DNA from: Cololabis saira
Lineage: Eukaryota > Chordata > Actinopteri > Beloniformes > Belonidae
Assembly (NCBI RefSeq): GCF_033807715.1
Contig: NC_084610.1
Coordinates: forward strand, 2,606,501-2,670,500
DNA length: 64,000 nt
Direction: 5' to 3'
Made by a program: the position numbers and the translations under genes. Positions 23,175 through 34,155 of this stretch are shown one piece after another; the first letter of the stretch is position 1; every line of letters begins with the position of its first letter. Below the pieces are notes generated by a model. That model did not search any database and was not told the origin of the DNA. It saw only the letters and a program-made list of their open reading frames with translations.

Positions 23175-24605
23175 TTCAATTCAATTCAATTTTATTTATA
23201 TAGCGTCTAATACAACAGAGTTGTCTCCAGACGCTTTCCAGAGACCCATACCCAGAACATGACCCCCGAGCAGTTATTACATAAACAATGGCAGGTAAAA
23301 ACTCCCATAGTGGGAGAAAAACCTTAAGCCAAACAGTGGCAAGGAAAAACTCCCCTTTAGGAGGGAAGAAACCTTGAGATGGACCAGGCTCGTAGGGGGG
23401 GACCCTCCTGCCGAGGGCCAGACTGGTGGGTCAGGGACGGCAACAGCACAGCAGGCAGGTGGAAGCAGCAACGGGATGACCAGGGGTGGGGACCGCAGGC
23501 CAGCACGCAGCTCCCGAAGCTCCGGCCCAATCATCAGGTCCCAGGTTGGGGTGCAGGGTCGGGGAAGGGTTGAAAAGGGGCAGGGCCAAGGAGAGGAGTC
23601 TTGACGGACAAACCTTCTCCCCCGCCTGCCCGGGCTGTTACCCTGCCCCCCTCACTCCCACACTGCAGGTTCCGGTGTCCGGCAAAGGATGCTGCAACAT
23701 GGACAAAAGAGAGAAAAGGGAGGAGAAGGGGGGGCCAGCACAAGAAACTACAGGAGCGACTCTGACACACTAAAGTTTACACTACCTAGAGATTTACCAA
23801 CACCAGCTAGAGGTTTACTAAACACTAACTATAGGCTTTACTAAACAGAAATGTTTTAAGTTTATTTTTAAAGGCGGAGGTGGTGTCAGCCTCCTTAACC
23901 CAGATTGGAAGTTGGTTCCATAGTAGTGGTGCCTGATAGCAGAACGCCCGCCCTCCAAATCTACATTTGGATACTCTAGGAACTACGAGTAAACCTGCAC
24001 TCTGAGAACGGAGAGCTCTGACAGGAACATAATGCACATCAGGTCTTGCAAATAATGCGGAGCTAAGCCGTTTTGGGCTTTATACGCAAGTAATAAAATT
24101 TTAAATTGGATTCTGAATTTTACGGGTAACCAATGGAGCGACGCTAACACTGGAGAGACGTGGTCTCTCCTGCTGATTCCTGTCAGCACTCGTGCTGCTG
24201 CATTCTGGATCAGCTGGAGCCTATTCAGCAAATTACTTGGACATCCTGCTAACAACACATTACAGTAATCTAGTCTAGAAGATACAAACGCATGAACTAG
24301 TTTTTCTGCATCACTCTGCGAGAGGATTTTCCTAATCTTTGCAATATTACGGAGATGGAAAAAGGCTATTTTACAGACCTGATTGACATATGGTTTAAAC
24401 GACAAATCCTGATCGAAAATAACACCAAGGTTTCTCACAGTTGCACTGGAAGCCATCGCAACACCATCTAATCCCTTCCTAAGATGCTCTGGACCAAGAA
24501 TGATAACCTCTGTTTTATCTGAATTTAGAAGCAAGAAATTTCTGGACATCCAGTCCTTGATGTCCCTAAGACATGCCTGAAGTTTAACTAACGGTTCTGT
24601 TTCTG
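23175..24605 (-). mobile_element. L2/Maui-like LINE, 3' half, inverted copy
   Basis: On the minus strand this runs from the late reverse transcriptase (frame 24549-23983, MSRNFLLLNSDKTEVI onward) through DYCNVLLAGCP and FLFSKAYS (frame 24037-23825), then a 3' UTR ending ttcaattcaattcaa at 23175-23192. One frameshift near 24030 separates the two frames. About 850 bp are almost identical to the 3' part of the plus-strand copy that follows, and the two copies meet head to head at about 24605. 5' inversion of one copy, or insertion of two copies, could give this. Confidence 0.8.
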
Positions 24606-24657
24606 TTTAGTATATAAAAAAGCCATTCGCAAAGCCAGAACAGCTTATTATTCAACG

Positions 24658-26433
24658 TTGATAGAGGATAACAAAAGTAACCCACGTTTTCTGTTCAGCA
24701 CTGTAGCCAGGCTGACAAAGAGTCACAACTCTGTTGAGCCGTGCATTCCTGCAGCTCTCAGTAGTGAGGACTTTATGAGCTTCTTCAACAGTAAAATCGC
24801 GAGAATTAGAGAAGAAATCAACCAGCCGGTTGTGGGCGTTTCTTCAGCTTTAGCGACTTCCCTACGCTCTGACTTGCCTCTAGACTGTTTTGATCCTATA
24901 GACCTCCCTGAGCTGACCTCACTCGTCAATAGAGCTAAGTCAACCACATGTATGTTAGACCCCATCCCGACTCGACTATTCAAGCATATTTTTTCTCTTA
25001 TTGGTACGACAATACTGGACCAAATTAACCTATCCCTAAGTTTAGGATATGTACCACAGGTTTTCAAAGTGGCAGTAATTAAACCTTTACTTAAAAAACC
25101 TTCTCTTGACCCAGACACCTTAGCTAATTATAGACCAATTTCCAACCTTCCATTTGTGTCTAAAATTCTGGAAAAGGCAGTTTCAAGCCAGTTATGTGAC
25201 TATTTGTATAGAAATGATCTGTTTGAAGTATTTCAGTCAGGGTTCAGAATGCATCATAGCACAGAGACAGCACTGGTTCGAGTCACGAATGACCTCCTTA
25301 TGGCCTCAGATAAGGGATTAGTGTCCATACTGGTTCTACTGGACCTCAGTGCTGCTTTTGACACTATAGATCATGGCATTTTACTGCACAGGTTAGAGCA
25401 TGTTGTTGGGATTAAAGGGACAGCTCTATGTTGGTTTAAATCATACCTATCTGACAGGTTCCAGTTTGTTCATGTACATGAGGTTTCTTCAGAACAGTCA
25501 AGGGTCTGTTATGGTGTTCCGCAGGGTTCAGTGCTAGGGCCAATCTTGTTCAGTTTATACATGCAGCCGTTGGGAAGTATAATCCAGAATCACGGCATAC
25601 ACTTTCATTGTTATGCTGATGATACGCAGCTCTACTTGTCTATGAAGCCGGATGAAACAGAACCGTTAGTTAAACTTCAGGCATGTCTTAGGGACATCAA
25701 GGACTGGATGTCCAGAAATTTCCTGCTTCTAAATTCAGATAAAACAGAGGTTATCATTCTTGGTCCAGAGCATCTTAGGAAGGGATTAGATGGTGTTGCG
25801 ATGGCTTCCAGTGCAACTGTGAGAAACCTTGGTGTTATTTTCGATCAGGATTTGTCGTTTAAACCATATGTCAATCAGGTTTGTAAAATAGCCTTTTTCC
25901 ATCTCCGTAATATTGCAAAGATTAGGAAAATCCTCTCGCAGAGTGATGCAGAAAAACTAGTTCATGCGTTTGTATCTTCTAGACTAGATTACTGTAATGT
26001 GTTGTTAGCAGGATGTCCAAGTAATTTGCTGAATAGGCTCCAGCTGATCCAAAATGCAGCAGCACGAGTACTGACAGGAATTAGCAGGAGAGACCACGTC
26101 TCTCCAGTGTTAGCGTCGCTCCATTGGTTACCCGTAAAATTCAGAATCCAGTTTAAAATTCTATTACTTGCGTATAAAGCCCAAAACGGCTTAGCTCCGC
26201 ATTATTTGCAAGACCTGATAGTGCCTTATGTTCCTGTCAGAGCTCTCCGTTCTCAGAGTGCAGGTTTACTCGTAGTTCCTAGAGTATCTAAATGTAGATT
26301 TGGAGGGCGGGCGTTCTGCTATCAGGCACCACTACTATGGAACCAACTTCCAATCTGGGTTAAGGAGGCTGACACCACCTCCACCTTTAAAACTAAACTT
26401 AAAACATTTCTGTTTAGTAAAGCCTATAGTTAG
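24658..26433 (+). CDS. L2/Maui-like LINE reverse transcriptase (591 aa, 5'-truncated)
   Basis: This is a long intact frame covering the region between endonuclease and reverse transcriptase and the whole polymerase. Motifs in order: NYRPISNLPFVSKILEK (near residue 160), LLDLSAAFDTIDH (about 230), GVPQGSVLGPILFSLYM (about 285), the catalytic CYADDTQLYLS (about 320), LGVIFDQDLSF (about 390), DYCNVLLAGCP and QNAAARVLTG. GVPQGSVLGP with YADDTQLY is typical of vertebrate L2 elements. The endonuclease domain and 5' part are missing: coding sense begins at about 24606, where the inverted copy starts. It reverse-transcribes its own RNA at nicked target sites when complete; this copy alone is not autonomous. 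The first methionine is not the native start. The 3' UTR is cut at about 26509 by the Rex3 copy. Confidence 0.85.
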   Translation: MIEDNKSNPRFLFSTVARLTKSHNSVEPCIPAALSSEDFMSFFNSKIARIREEINQPVVGVSSALATSLRSDLPLDCFDPIDLPELTSLVNRAKSTTCMLDPIPTRLFKHIFSLIGTTILDQINLSLSLGYVPQVFKVAVIKPLLKKPSLDPDTLANYRPISNLPFVSKILEKAVSSQLCDYLYRNDLFEVFQSGFRMHHSTETALVRVTNDLLMASDKGLVSILVLLDLSAAFDTIDHGILLHRLEHVVGIKGTALCWFKSYLSDRFQFVHVHEVSSEQSRVCYGVPQGSVLGPILFSLYMQPLGSIIQNHGIHFHCYADDTQLYLSMKPDETEPLVKLQACLRDIKDWMSRNFLLLNSDKTEVIILGPEHLRKGLDGVAMASSATVRNLGVIFDQDLSFKPYVNQVCKIAFFHLRNIAKIRKILSQSDAEKLVHAFVSSRLDYCNVLLAGCPSNLLNRLQLIQNAAARVLTGISRRDHVSPVLASLHWLPVKFRIQFKILLLAYKAQNGLAPHYLQDLIVPYVPVRALRSQSAGLLVVPRVSKCRFGGRAFCYQAPLLWNQLPIWVKEADTTSTFKTKLKTFLFSKAYS

Positions 26434-26509
26434 TGTTTAGTAAACCTCTAGCTGGTGTTGGTAAATCTCTAGGTAGTGTAAACTTTAGTGTGTCAGAGTC
26501 GCTCCTGTA

Positions 26510-27697
26510 ACGCTGGACCAGCTCTACACCCTCCGCAGGGTGCTCGAGGGCGCATGGGAGTTTGCCCAACCAGTCCACATGTGTTTTGTGGACTTGGAGA
26601 AGGCTTTCGACCGTGTCCCACGTGGCATCCTGTGGGGGGTGCTCCGAGAGTATGGGGTCGGAGGCCCTCTGCTGAGGGCTGTACGGTCCCTGTATGACCG
26701 GAGCAGGAGCTTGGTTCGCATTGCCGGCAGTAAGTCAGACCTGTTCCCGGTGCGTGTTGGACTCCGGCAGGGCTGCCCTTTGTCACCGGTTCTGTTCATT
26801 ATTTTTATGGACAGAATTTCTAGGCGCAGCCAGGGGCCGGAGGGGGTACGGTTCGGGAGCCACTTGATTTCATCTCTGCTTTTTGCAGATGATGTGGTCT
26901 TGTTGGCTCCCTCGAGCCAGGACCTTCAGCATGCACTGGGGCGGTTTGCAGCCGAGTGTGAAGCGGTTGGGATGAGAATCAGCACCTCTAAGTCTGAGGC
27001 CATGGTTCTCGACCGGAAAAAGGTGGCTTGCACCCTCCAGGTCGGGGGAGAGTTCCTGCCTCAGGTGGAGGAGTTTAAGTATCTTGGGGTCTTGTTCACG
27101 AGTGAGGGGAGAACGGAGCGCGAGATCGACAGGCGGATCGGTGCGGCGGCCGCAGTAAAGCGGTCATTGTATCGGTCCGTCGTGGTGAAGAGGGAGCTGA
27201 GCCGAAAGGCAAAGCTCTCGGTTTACCGGTCGATCTACGTTCCCACCCTCACCTATGGTCATGAACTCTGGGTCATGACCGAAAGAACGGGATCCCGGAT
27301 ACAAGCGGCCGAAATGAGTTTCCTCTGCAGGGTGGCGGGGCGCTCCCTTAGAGATAGGGTGAGGAGCTCTGTCACCCGGGAGGAGCTCGGAGTAGAGCCG
27401 CTGCTCCTCCACATCGAGAGGAGCCAGCTGAGGTGGCTCGGGCACCTGTATAGGATTCCCCCTGGACGCCTCCCTCGTGAGGTGTTCCGGGCATGTCCCA
27501 CCGGGAGGAGGCCCCGAGGAAGACCCAGGACACGCTGGAGTGACTACGTCACTCGGCTGGCCTGGGAACGCCTTGGAGTCCCCCCGGAAGAGCTGGAGGA
27601 AGTGTCCGGGGAGAGGGAAGTCTGGGGATCCCTGCTCCGACTGCTGCCCCCGCGACCCGGACTCGGATAATGCGGTGGACAATGGATGGATGGATGG
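26510..27697 (+). CDS. Rex3 (RTE clade) reverse transcriptase, 5'-truncated
   Basis: The open frame 26540-27670 encodes the polymerase and C-terminal region: CFVDLEKAFDRVPR (residue about 15), RQGCPLSPVLFIIFMDRI (about 75), the catalytic LLFADDVVLLAPS (about 113), KYLGVLFTSEG, YGHELWVMTE and RWLGHLYRIPPGRLPREV. These motifs and the short 3' end with gatggatggatgg (to 27697) identify Rex3, an RTE-clade LINE widespread in fish. The coding frame is still open over 370 residues, suggesting a fairly young copy, but the endonuclease and the first part of the polymerase are lost. It begins abruptly at about 26510, directly against the L2 3' UTR. The first methionine is internal to the native protein. 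Confidence 0.88.
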
Positions 27698-27820
27698 AAC
27701 CTGGAGTTTCTCTGCGTCTCCGCCTCTTTCAGAGAAACACGCACATTTGATTTCCTCATTCATTCAGTCATCAGTCGAGTTTTGGCGAAGTTCTGCCGTC
27801 TGTCATTAAAAACAGAGTCA

Positions 27821-27823
<3 letters not shown>

Positions 27824-27894
<71 letters not shown>
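27824..27894. repeat. (TA)n microsatellite
   Basis: About 35 TA units immediately upstream of the L1 5' UTR. Confidence 0.95.
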
Positions 27895-27899
<5 letters not shown>

Positions 27900-28073
27900 G
27901 TCCATTGTCACGAGGCTTCCGGCTTAGCTGTACATGGGGTGAGACGTGACTAGCGGAGCTCCTGCAGAGTTAATTTTAATTCAACATTTATTGGCACTTT
28001 TTGCATCACTCCCACGGCTTTGGTTTTAACTAACTTATTTTCAACGCGGTTACTTCGACAACTTACCACAGAA

Positions 28074-29006
28074 ATGCCTCCAAAGTCCATCAAAGCGGGG
28101 AATAACCCTCCAGCTAACCCGCGGCCTGCAGCTCACGCTGTCTCCTCGCCCCGTGGTGATTCTCCTCCTCCGGAGAGCACCTGCGCTGCGCAGGTTCCAG
28201 CTGCGGAGTTCAGCCGGCTTAAAACCGAACTCCTCTCCGCTCTTCGCAATGATGTTGCAGCTATATTTCGGTCAGAGCTTCAGGCAGCACTCAACGAGAA
28301 TTTAACGTCCATTAAGTCCGAGCTGCTTTCTCTTAAAGTCGATCTTTCTGGCAGTATTTCCTCCATGAAGGCGGACGTCGCGGGTCTCGCGACCACGGTC
28401 GCTGAGATGGAGCTGTCGCTCACAAGCTGCTCAGACGACATCGTTGCTCTCCAGAAAAAAGTGGATCACTTGTCGAAAGAATATGTGAGGCTGGAGGACA
28501 GATGCGAGGATTTGGAGTCAAGGTCTCGTCGGCAGAACGTACGGATTATTGGCGTCCCGGAGGAGGATCCTGACTCGTCATCTGCAGCCGGTGTTTCCAG
28601 GCTCTTATCGGAAGCCTTCTCCCTCGGCGCTGAGCCGGTGGTGGACAGAGCCCACCGCACCCTCATGCCGAGACCGAAGCCCGGGGAGCGGCCCCGCGCA
28701 ATAGTGGCCAGGCTCCATTATTACACCGACTGCGCTGACATCCTGAGAAAGGCGAGAGAGCGGCAGCAGATCAAAGTCCGGGGTATGTGCATCTCCGTGT
28801 TCCCGGACCACACCGCCAAGACAGCGCGGGCGCGCGCTGCCTTTAATGACGTGCGCCGTCAGCTGCGGGAGATTGAAGGAGTCCGGTATGGATTGCTGTA
28901 TCCCGCCCGGCTGCGTGTAACCCATGATGGCCAGCAGCGTGACTTCACGTCGCCAGATGAAGCCCTGGCATTCATCAGGAAAATGAAAAAAGTGACTACC
29001 AGCTAG
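28074..29006 (+). CDS. L1 LINE ORF1 protein (RNA-binding)
   Basis: A frame of about 310 residues from ATG 28074 (MPPKSIKAG); an in-frame upstream ATG at 28020 would add 18 residues. It has a Pro/Ser-rich N-terminus, then a heptad-rich coiled-coil stretch (about residues 45-150, with repeated LKxDLxx and MKADVAGL patterns), then the L1 ORF1 hallmark RSRRQNVRIIGVPE (about 165). The RRM-like and C-terminal domains follow (DRAHRT, RPRAIVARLHYY, ALAFIRKMKK). L1 ORF1p trimerises and coats the element's RNA. The frame is intact. ORF2 follows 725 bp downstream, a long spacer in which no gene is seen. The 5' UTR appears to start just after the TA repeat. Confidence 0.85.
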   Translation: MPPKSIKAGNNPPANPRPAAHAVSSPRGDSPPPESTCAAQVPAAEFSRLKTELLSALRNDVAAIFRSELQAALNENLTSIKSELLSLKVDLSGSISSMKADVAGLATTVAEMELSLTSCSDDIVALQKKVDHLSKEYVRLEDRCEDLESRSRRQNVRIIGVPEEDPDSSSAAGVSRLLSEAFSLGAEPVVDRAHRTLMPRPKPGERPRAIVARLHYYTDCADILRKARERQQIKVRGMCISVFPDHTAKTARARAAFNDVRRQLREIEGVRYGLLYPARLRVTHDGQQRDFTSPDEALAFIRKMKKVTTS

Positions 29007-29730
29007 TTTTCTGGGACGATTTATCCAGCTTGATGTCCGTGCGGGACTCTGGCCCGGGGTGAGTGACTGAGTCAATTCAGAAAATGGGACTTTATGTCGT
29101 AATTTTTTATTTTTTATTTATTTATTAATTTTTTTTTCTTTTCTCTTCTAACTATCAATGGGAACAACACCGTTTAAAATTGATGGCCTAATCATTTCTC
29201 TGGTATGATGCCTTGATAAGAAAATATGCACGCACCCCTGTCTTTGCTTAAATTGTGTGCATGTGTGTGCGTGTCTGTGTGGGTGTGTGAGTGCATATAT
29301 GGATATATCATTGTTCTATAGGCCAAAGATCTCCTTAATTTACGTTTGTTGTTACCCTGACAAGACAGCGATCGTCAGAATGGCTCAGATTGATGGTTTC
29401 ATATGCCTCATATTTTTTTTTTTTTTTTTTTTTGAGGTTTTAACTCTGCAGGAGCTAATTTTGTTTTTGTTTTTGTATTTAGCTTTATAGTCGAAAGCAT
29501 CTCTTTTTGAGAATGGCTTCCTTTGAAGCCAGCACGGCTGTTTCCATCGTTTGGGGATGGGATCATCTAATGTGCGTTGGGTGGGTGGGCGGGGGTTATG
29601 GGATGTTGGCTTTTTGTCTCTGTAGGTATGTATATACTCCTGAGTTTTGTTTGTTTTGGTTTTCCCTTTTACCTCTTTTCCTTATATCTCCTCTGGTGGT
29701 GGGTGAGTCGGTCTTATTTTCTCTCAGAGA

Positions 29731-32700
29731 ATGCCTATGAACGATCGTAATCTGCGCAAGCCTGATACTGGATCAAACATTACATTCACTAGCTGGAATG
29801 TTAAAGCTGTGAATAATCCAATTAAGCGATCAAAGATTTTTTCACATTTGAAACGCTTGGACACTGACATAGCTTTCCTTCAGGAAACTCATTTGCGAAA
29901 TAAAGATCATTTCAGACTCAAACGAGCTTGGGTGGGTGATATTTTTCATTCAAATTTTGATTCTAGGTCTAGAGGAGTAGCAATTTTGATCACCAAAAGA
30001 GTCAATTTCTCCGTCTCCAGGACAATATCCGATAAGAATGGTAGATATCTTATTGTTGCGGGCACTCTATACTGTAACCCTGTATTGTTGGTGAATGTAT
30101 ATGCCCCTAATTTTGATGACCCCAATTTTACGGATAGGCTGTTTGGCAACCTCCCTTTCTTAAATACGCATATTACAATACTGGGCGGTGATCTGAATTG
30201 TGTTATTAATCCTTCTTTGGACCGTTCGAATCCTCGTACTTTGACTCAATCCTCTATGTCAAAATCTATTACCGATTTTACAGTCAAGAACGGGCTTGTT
30301 GATCCGTGGAGGGTCTCACATCCTGGAGATAAGGAATTCTCTTTTTTTTCACAAGTACATCAGTCATATTCACGTATTGACTATTTTTTTGTTGATGGCT
30401 CTCTTCTCCCCAAAGTTACTTCTGTCGTATACCACCCAATTGTTATTTCGGATCACGCCCCTCTAACTTTGAATATAACATGGTCTGAGCGCCCCCGTTT
30501 TTCTTCTCCCTGGAGGTTTAATCCATTGCTTTTATCCGACGATGCATTTAATGTTTCTATATCTGCTTCAATAGATGATTTCATTGCATTAAACAAAACA
30601 GATTCTACCAGTTTTTCGCTAGTATGGGAATCACTCAAAGCATATTTGCGAGGACAGATTATCTCTTATTCAGCATACGCCAGTAAAATCCGCAGGGCTA
30701 AATTACAGGAGCTCACATCTAAAATTCAGGACACAGACAGACTAAACTCAGTTAACCCGAGTCCGAGTTTACTGAAACAACGGCTTGATTTGCAGTCAAA
30801 ATTCGATCTTATAGCGACAGCCGATTCTGAACGGCTCCTATTACGCGCTCATGCCAACTATTATGAACACGGCGATAAACCAAGCAGGTTATTGGCTCAC
30901 CAATTAAAAAGGCAAGCAACGTCGAGACTGATTCCCAGCATTACAGATTCTAATGGCACACTTACCACCGATCCAATCGCCATCAACACAATTTTTAAAT
31001 CATACTACTCCTCTCTCTATGAGTCAGAATCTCCACTTGACACAGCAGAAATGACCTCCCTTCTTGATAATATCACTGTCCCTACTATTAATTTGGATGT
31101 GGCTAATGGCCTCGATGCTCCTTTCAGCTTGCAAGAAATTGCTGCCGCCATTGAAGCTACGCAAAGCAACAAGGCCCCTGGTCCCGATGGGTTCGGAGCT
31201 GAGTTTTTCAAAAAATTCAAAGACAAATTAGCCCCCCTTTTACTTTCAATGTACAATAAGTCCCTTGATCATGGCTCATTGCCTCCCTCTTTAATGCAGG
31301 CGTCCATTGCCCTCCTTTTGAAGAAGGACAAGGACCCTGAATCATGCACTTCTTATAGGCCCTTGTCTTTACTGAATGTAGATGTCAAAATTTTAGCCAA
31401 AGCACTAGCAATTCGTCTTGATTAGATCCTTCCTAGCATCATATCTGAGGAGCAGAATGGTTTCATCAAGGGACGCCAGCTCTTCTATAATGTTCGTACA
31501 CTTCTTAATGTGATTCTCTCTAAAGATTCTTCTCCACTCCCTGAAGTTGTTATCGCAATTGATGCTGAGAAAGCTTTTGATCATGTCGAATTTAACTATC
31601 TTTTTGCAACACTTCATAAATTCGGATTTGGACACAGGTTTATATCGTGGATTAGACTTCTTTACACTTCCCCTCAGGCCAGCATTCACACCAATGACAA
31701 CTACTCCACTTATTTAACATTATCACGTGGCACGAGACAGGGCTGCCCTCTCTCCCCTTTGCTATTCGCTCTATCCGTCGAACCACTTTCAATTGCTTTA
31801 AGAACTCTTCCTCTATTTCGCGGAGTCTCTAGATCTAATGTGGAACTTAAATTGTCACTTTATGCAGACGACCTCCTTTTATATGTATCTGACCCTTTAA
31901 CCAGCATCGCACCAATATTATCTCTGTTGAAGAATTATGGATCCTTCTCCGGCTATAAGGTCAATCTTCACAAGTGTGAATGCTTCCCCATAAACTCCTC
32001 TGCTTTACAACTCAAACAATCTGATATCCCCTTTAAACTCAGCCCGTTGGGCTTTAGATACTTAGGGATTAATGTGACCCGCACTCTGCCCTCTCTTTTC
32101 ACCGCTAATTTTTCCTCACTGGTAACTCGAGTGAAGGCGGACTTACAGAGGTGGAACTCCCTACCATTGTCACTGATAGGAAGAATTAACACAGTGAAAA
32201 TGACTGTATTGCCTAAATTTCTTTTTTTGTTCCAATGCACTCCTTTATTTCTACCAAAATCTTTTTTTAAATCACTTGACCAAATTGTTTCCAACTTTTT
32301 ATGGGCCGGTAAGACACCCAGAGTGAGGTATTTGCTTCTCCAAAAATTTAAATTTAATGGGGGTCTAGCACTACCAAACTTTATGCTTTACTATTGGTCA
32401 GCGCATATTCACAAACTAATTTATTGGCTTCAGTCTCCTGAGTTATTATGGTGCAGATTGGAGGCTCAGTCACTCTCTTCATCCTCTGTAACGGCCCTAC
32501 TCTCCTCCTCTTTACCATTGAATCCCTCTAAGTTTACAAATAGCCCTGTGGTGCTTTCCTCCCTTAAGATTTGGTCACAGTTTAGGCACCACTTTAAATT
32601 TGCTTCTCCATCCATCTATACACCTGTTACTAAGAATCATCTGTTCCCTCCATCACTAATAGACACCACTTTTATGATTTGGTACAACCGGGGCATTAAG

Positions 32701-33072
32701 CACTTCAGGGATCTATATAAGGATAGTATCTTTTCCATATTTTCAGATCTGAGGTCAAAGTTCAATTTGCCTGCCTCCCATTTGTTTCGCTACTTCCAGC
32801 TTCGACACTGCGCCTCTGCTCTGTTTCCATGCTTCCCTTCCCTTCCTGCGAACCAACCGTGGGATGATCTTCTAACTATGAAACTCAGTCAAAAGTCTCT
32901 GATATCTAAGATATATGCACTGTGTATGACATTTGATGATCATTCTGTAGATAAAGCTCGGGAGGGTTGGGGACGAGAGTTGGGCCTTGACTTCACAGGG
33001 GAGCTGTGGGATAAAGCTATCCGTAGCATACGATCTAGCACGCCTTGCGCTAGACTTGAACTTTGCATGTAG
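29731..33072 (+). pseudogene. L1 LINE ORF2 (endonuclease and RT), one stop, C-terminus lost
   Basis: An apurinic-type endonuclease (SWNVKAVNN at residue 22, LQETHLR, VYAPNFDDPN, GGDLNCVIN, SRIDYFF, SDHAPL at about 246) precedes an L1 reverse transcriptase (NKAPGPDGFGAEFFKKF, SYRPLSLLNVDVKILAKAL, IDAEKAFDHVEF, RQGCPLSPLLFALSVEPL, catalytic LYADDLLLY, LGINVTR). All catalytic motifs are present. A single in-frame TAG at 31423-31425, just after AIRLD, interrupts the frame; the same frame continues for 549 codons to 33072. The C-terminal region with the zinc-knuckle-like motif is missing: after CARLELCM the sequence switches at about 33069 to hAT-type repeat DNA. Together with ORF1 this is a nearly full-length but dead L1. 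Confidence 0.88.
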
Positions 33073-33249
33073 TGGGAAATAATATTTGTTTCACCTTAAG
33101 TTGAATTTACTACAAATGAAGTTTCTCAATATATTCAAATTTTCAATAAAATAAGAGCATAATATGTGTCTGTATTGGTTCAATACGGAACGCAACTTTT
33201 AATTCCCAATTACGGAACAATTCCGTATTTCAAGGGACGGGTGGCAAGC
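33073..33249 (-). mobile_element. hAT remnant (copy B), one end
   Basis: The sequence ends gggtggcaagcct, the inverted counterpart of the TAGGGTTGCCACCC terminus of copy A. Its interior matches about 34170-34315 and, at 33073-33115, the reverse complement of about 37424-37470. Only one terminus exists. Its internal edge coincides with the truncation of the L1 ORF2. Confidence 0.65.
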
Positions 33250-33398
33250 CTACATAAACCTGTCCACGCCATCAAGGGGTTCCACAGGATTGCAGGTGAA
33301 TGATGTAGAGATCTGTTAAATTAATTTTATATTGTTTATATTATGTATGCGCGCATTAAAATCTCTAATTCCATTCGGGTGAAAAAGGACATGGCGTG

Positions 33399-33505
33399 AA
33401 GTATGTGGATCTTCAGATGCAAACTAACGTTTCTTCAAAGGGATTTTGTAAATTGAAATGTTAAATAAAGTTTAAAATAAAAAAAATGAAAAGTATGTGG
33501 ATCTT
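33399..33505 (+). mobile_element. Tiny retroposed mRNA 3' end
   Basis: The 77-bp insert at 33414-33490 contains aataaag and ends in an A-rich tail. It is flanked by a perfect 15-bp duplication, aagtatgtggatctt, at 33399-33413 and 33491-33505. This is the signature of a LINE-mobilised, extremely 5'-truncated transcript. The source gene is unknown. Confidence 0.75.
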
Positions 33506-33788
33506 TTTTTGTCGCCGGTTGCCATGGTGAATCGTTGTATCAGGGCTCTATAGATACTGGCTTTTTGGCTATGGTGACGTCACCATAGGCGCAGATTCAG
33601 AATGGCTCAAAAAAAGGTCACGTGACACTGGAAGACTCAGTCAGGGGGGGGAGCAGACCCTGTAGAATTCCATGGTATTTTGTCTCCCCTGTGCTGGCAG
33701 GGTGAGGGGAGACCACTTTATATATGTTAAAACAAGAAAAAACGTGTTTTTCATAATAGGTCCCCTTTAAAGCTTTTGGCCTGTTCTC

Positions 33789-33874
33789 CTAGATCTGAGT
33801 CAACCTGGTTCTAGATCTGAGTCAACCTGGTTCTATATCTGAGTCAACCTGGTTCTAGACATGAGTCAACCTGG
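33789..33874. repeat. 22-bp tandem repeat, four copies
   Basis: gatctgagtcaacctggttc recurs four times; the last copies diverge (atatctgag, gacatgag). Confidence 0.85.
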
Positions 33875-34044
33875 TAATCTGCACTTCTTCATCCAGTTGA
33901 CCAGCTGCTCTGATCTCACTGCATTTGGCAAGGCTTTGGCCAAGGTGATGAAAGCATCCTGGACTGTTTCATGGACAATCAATGATGGTGTTAGTGCAGA
34001 CAAAGAGATGATGATGTTATTGTTGAGAAGAAGGTTTTTCAAAA

Positions 34045-34155
34045 TCGCGTCAACACCCCCTGTGGGCCTTCGAGAGGCTTTGTTTTATTAAACAGTGGGA
34101 TTCCCCTGGTCCGCACCAGTTCTAAGTTTAGCTGCTAGGCGCCGGCCGAGGCAAC
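34045..34155 (+). rRNA. 28S rRNA gene fragment, left part
   Basis: atcgcgtcaacaccc ... gattcccctggtccgcacca ... ctgctaggcgccggccgagg is conserved large-subunit rRNA sequence, with several substitutions against the recalled vertebrate 28S consensus. It is interrupted at 34155 by hAT copy C and resumes at 37996 after the 8-bp duplication. It is a dispersed pseudogene fragment, since it lacks the rest of the rDNA unit. Confidence 0.85.

Larger units (their letters stand above)
22383..33770. mobile_element. TTAA element (GGGGACMTATTATG ends), split by insertions
   Basis: The left end TTAA-AGGGGACATATTATG is at 22383, and a right end CATAATAGGTCCCCT-TTAA finishes at 33770. The left part (to about 22760) and right part (from about 33560) match the two halves of the intact 1.27-kb copy at 49503-50768. 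The 10.8 kb between them is filled with other repeats: a minisatellite, an L2 pair, Rex3, L1 and a hAT remnant. One element enlarged by nested insertions is the simplest reading; two independent half-copies cannot be excluded. Confidence 0.6.

Noticed and set aside
22749..23190. CRISPR-like array because of regular 29-bp periodicity
   Set aside because: Units are directly contiguous with no spacers; it is a minisatellite in a vertebrate genome.
23374..23773. Overlapping frames on both strands in the L2 3' UTR
   Set aside because: This is the known non-coding 3' region of the LINE.
27686..27949. ORF rich in Tyr-Ile
   Set aside because: Produced by the (TA)n microsatellite.
28466..29075. Minus-strand frames opposite L1 ORF1
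   Set aside because: Shadow frames of a GC-rich coding region.
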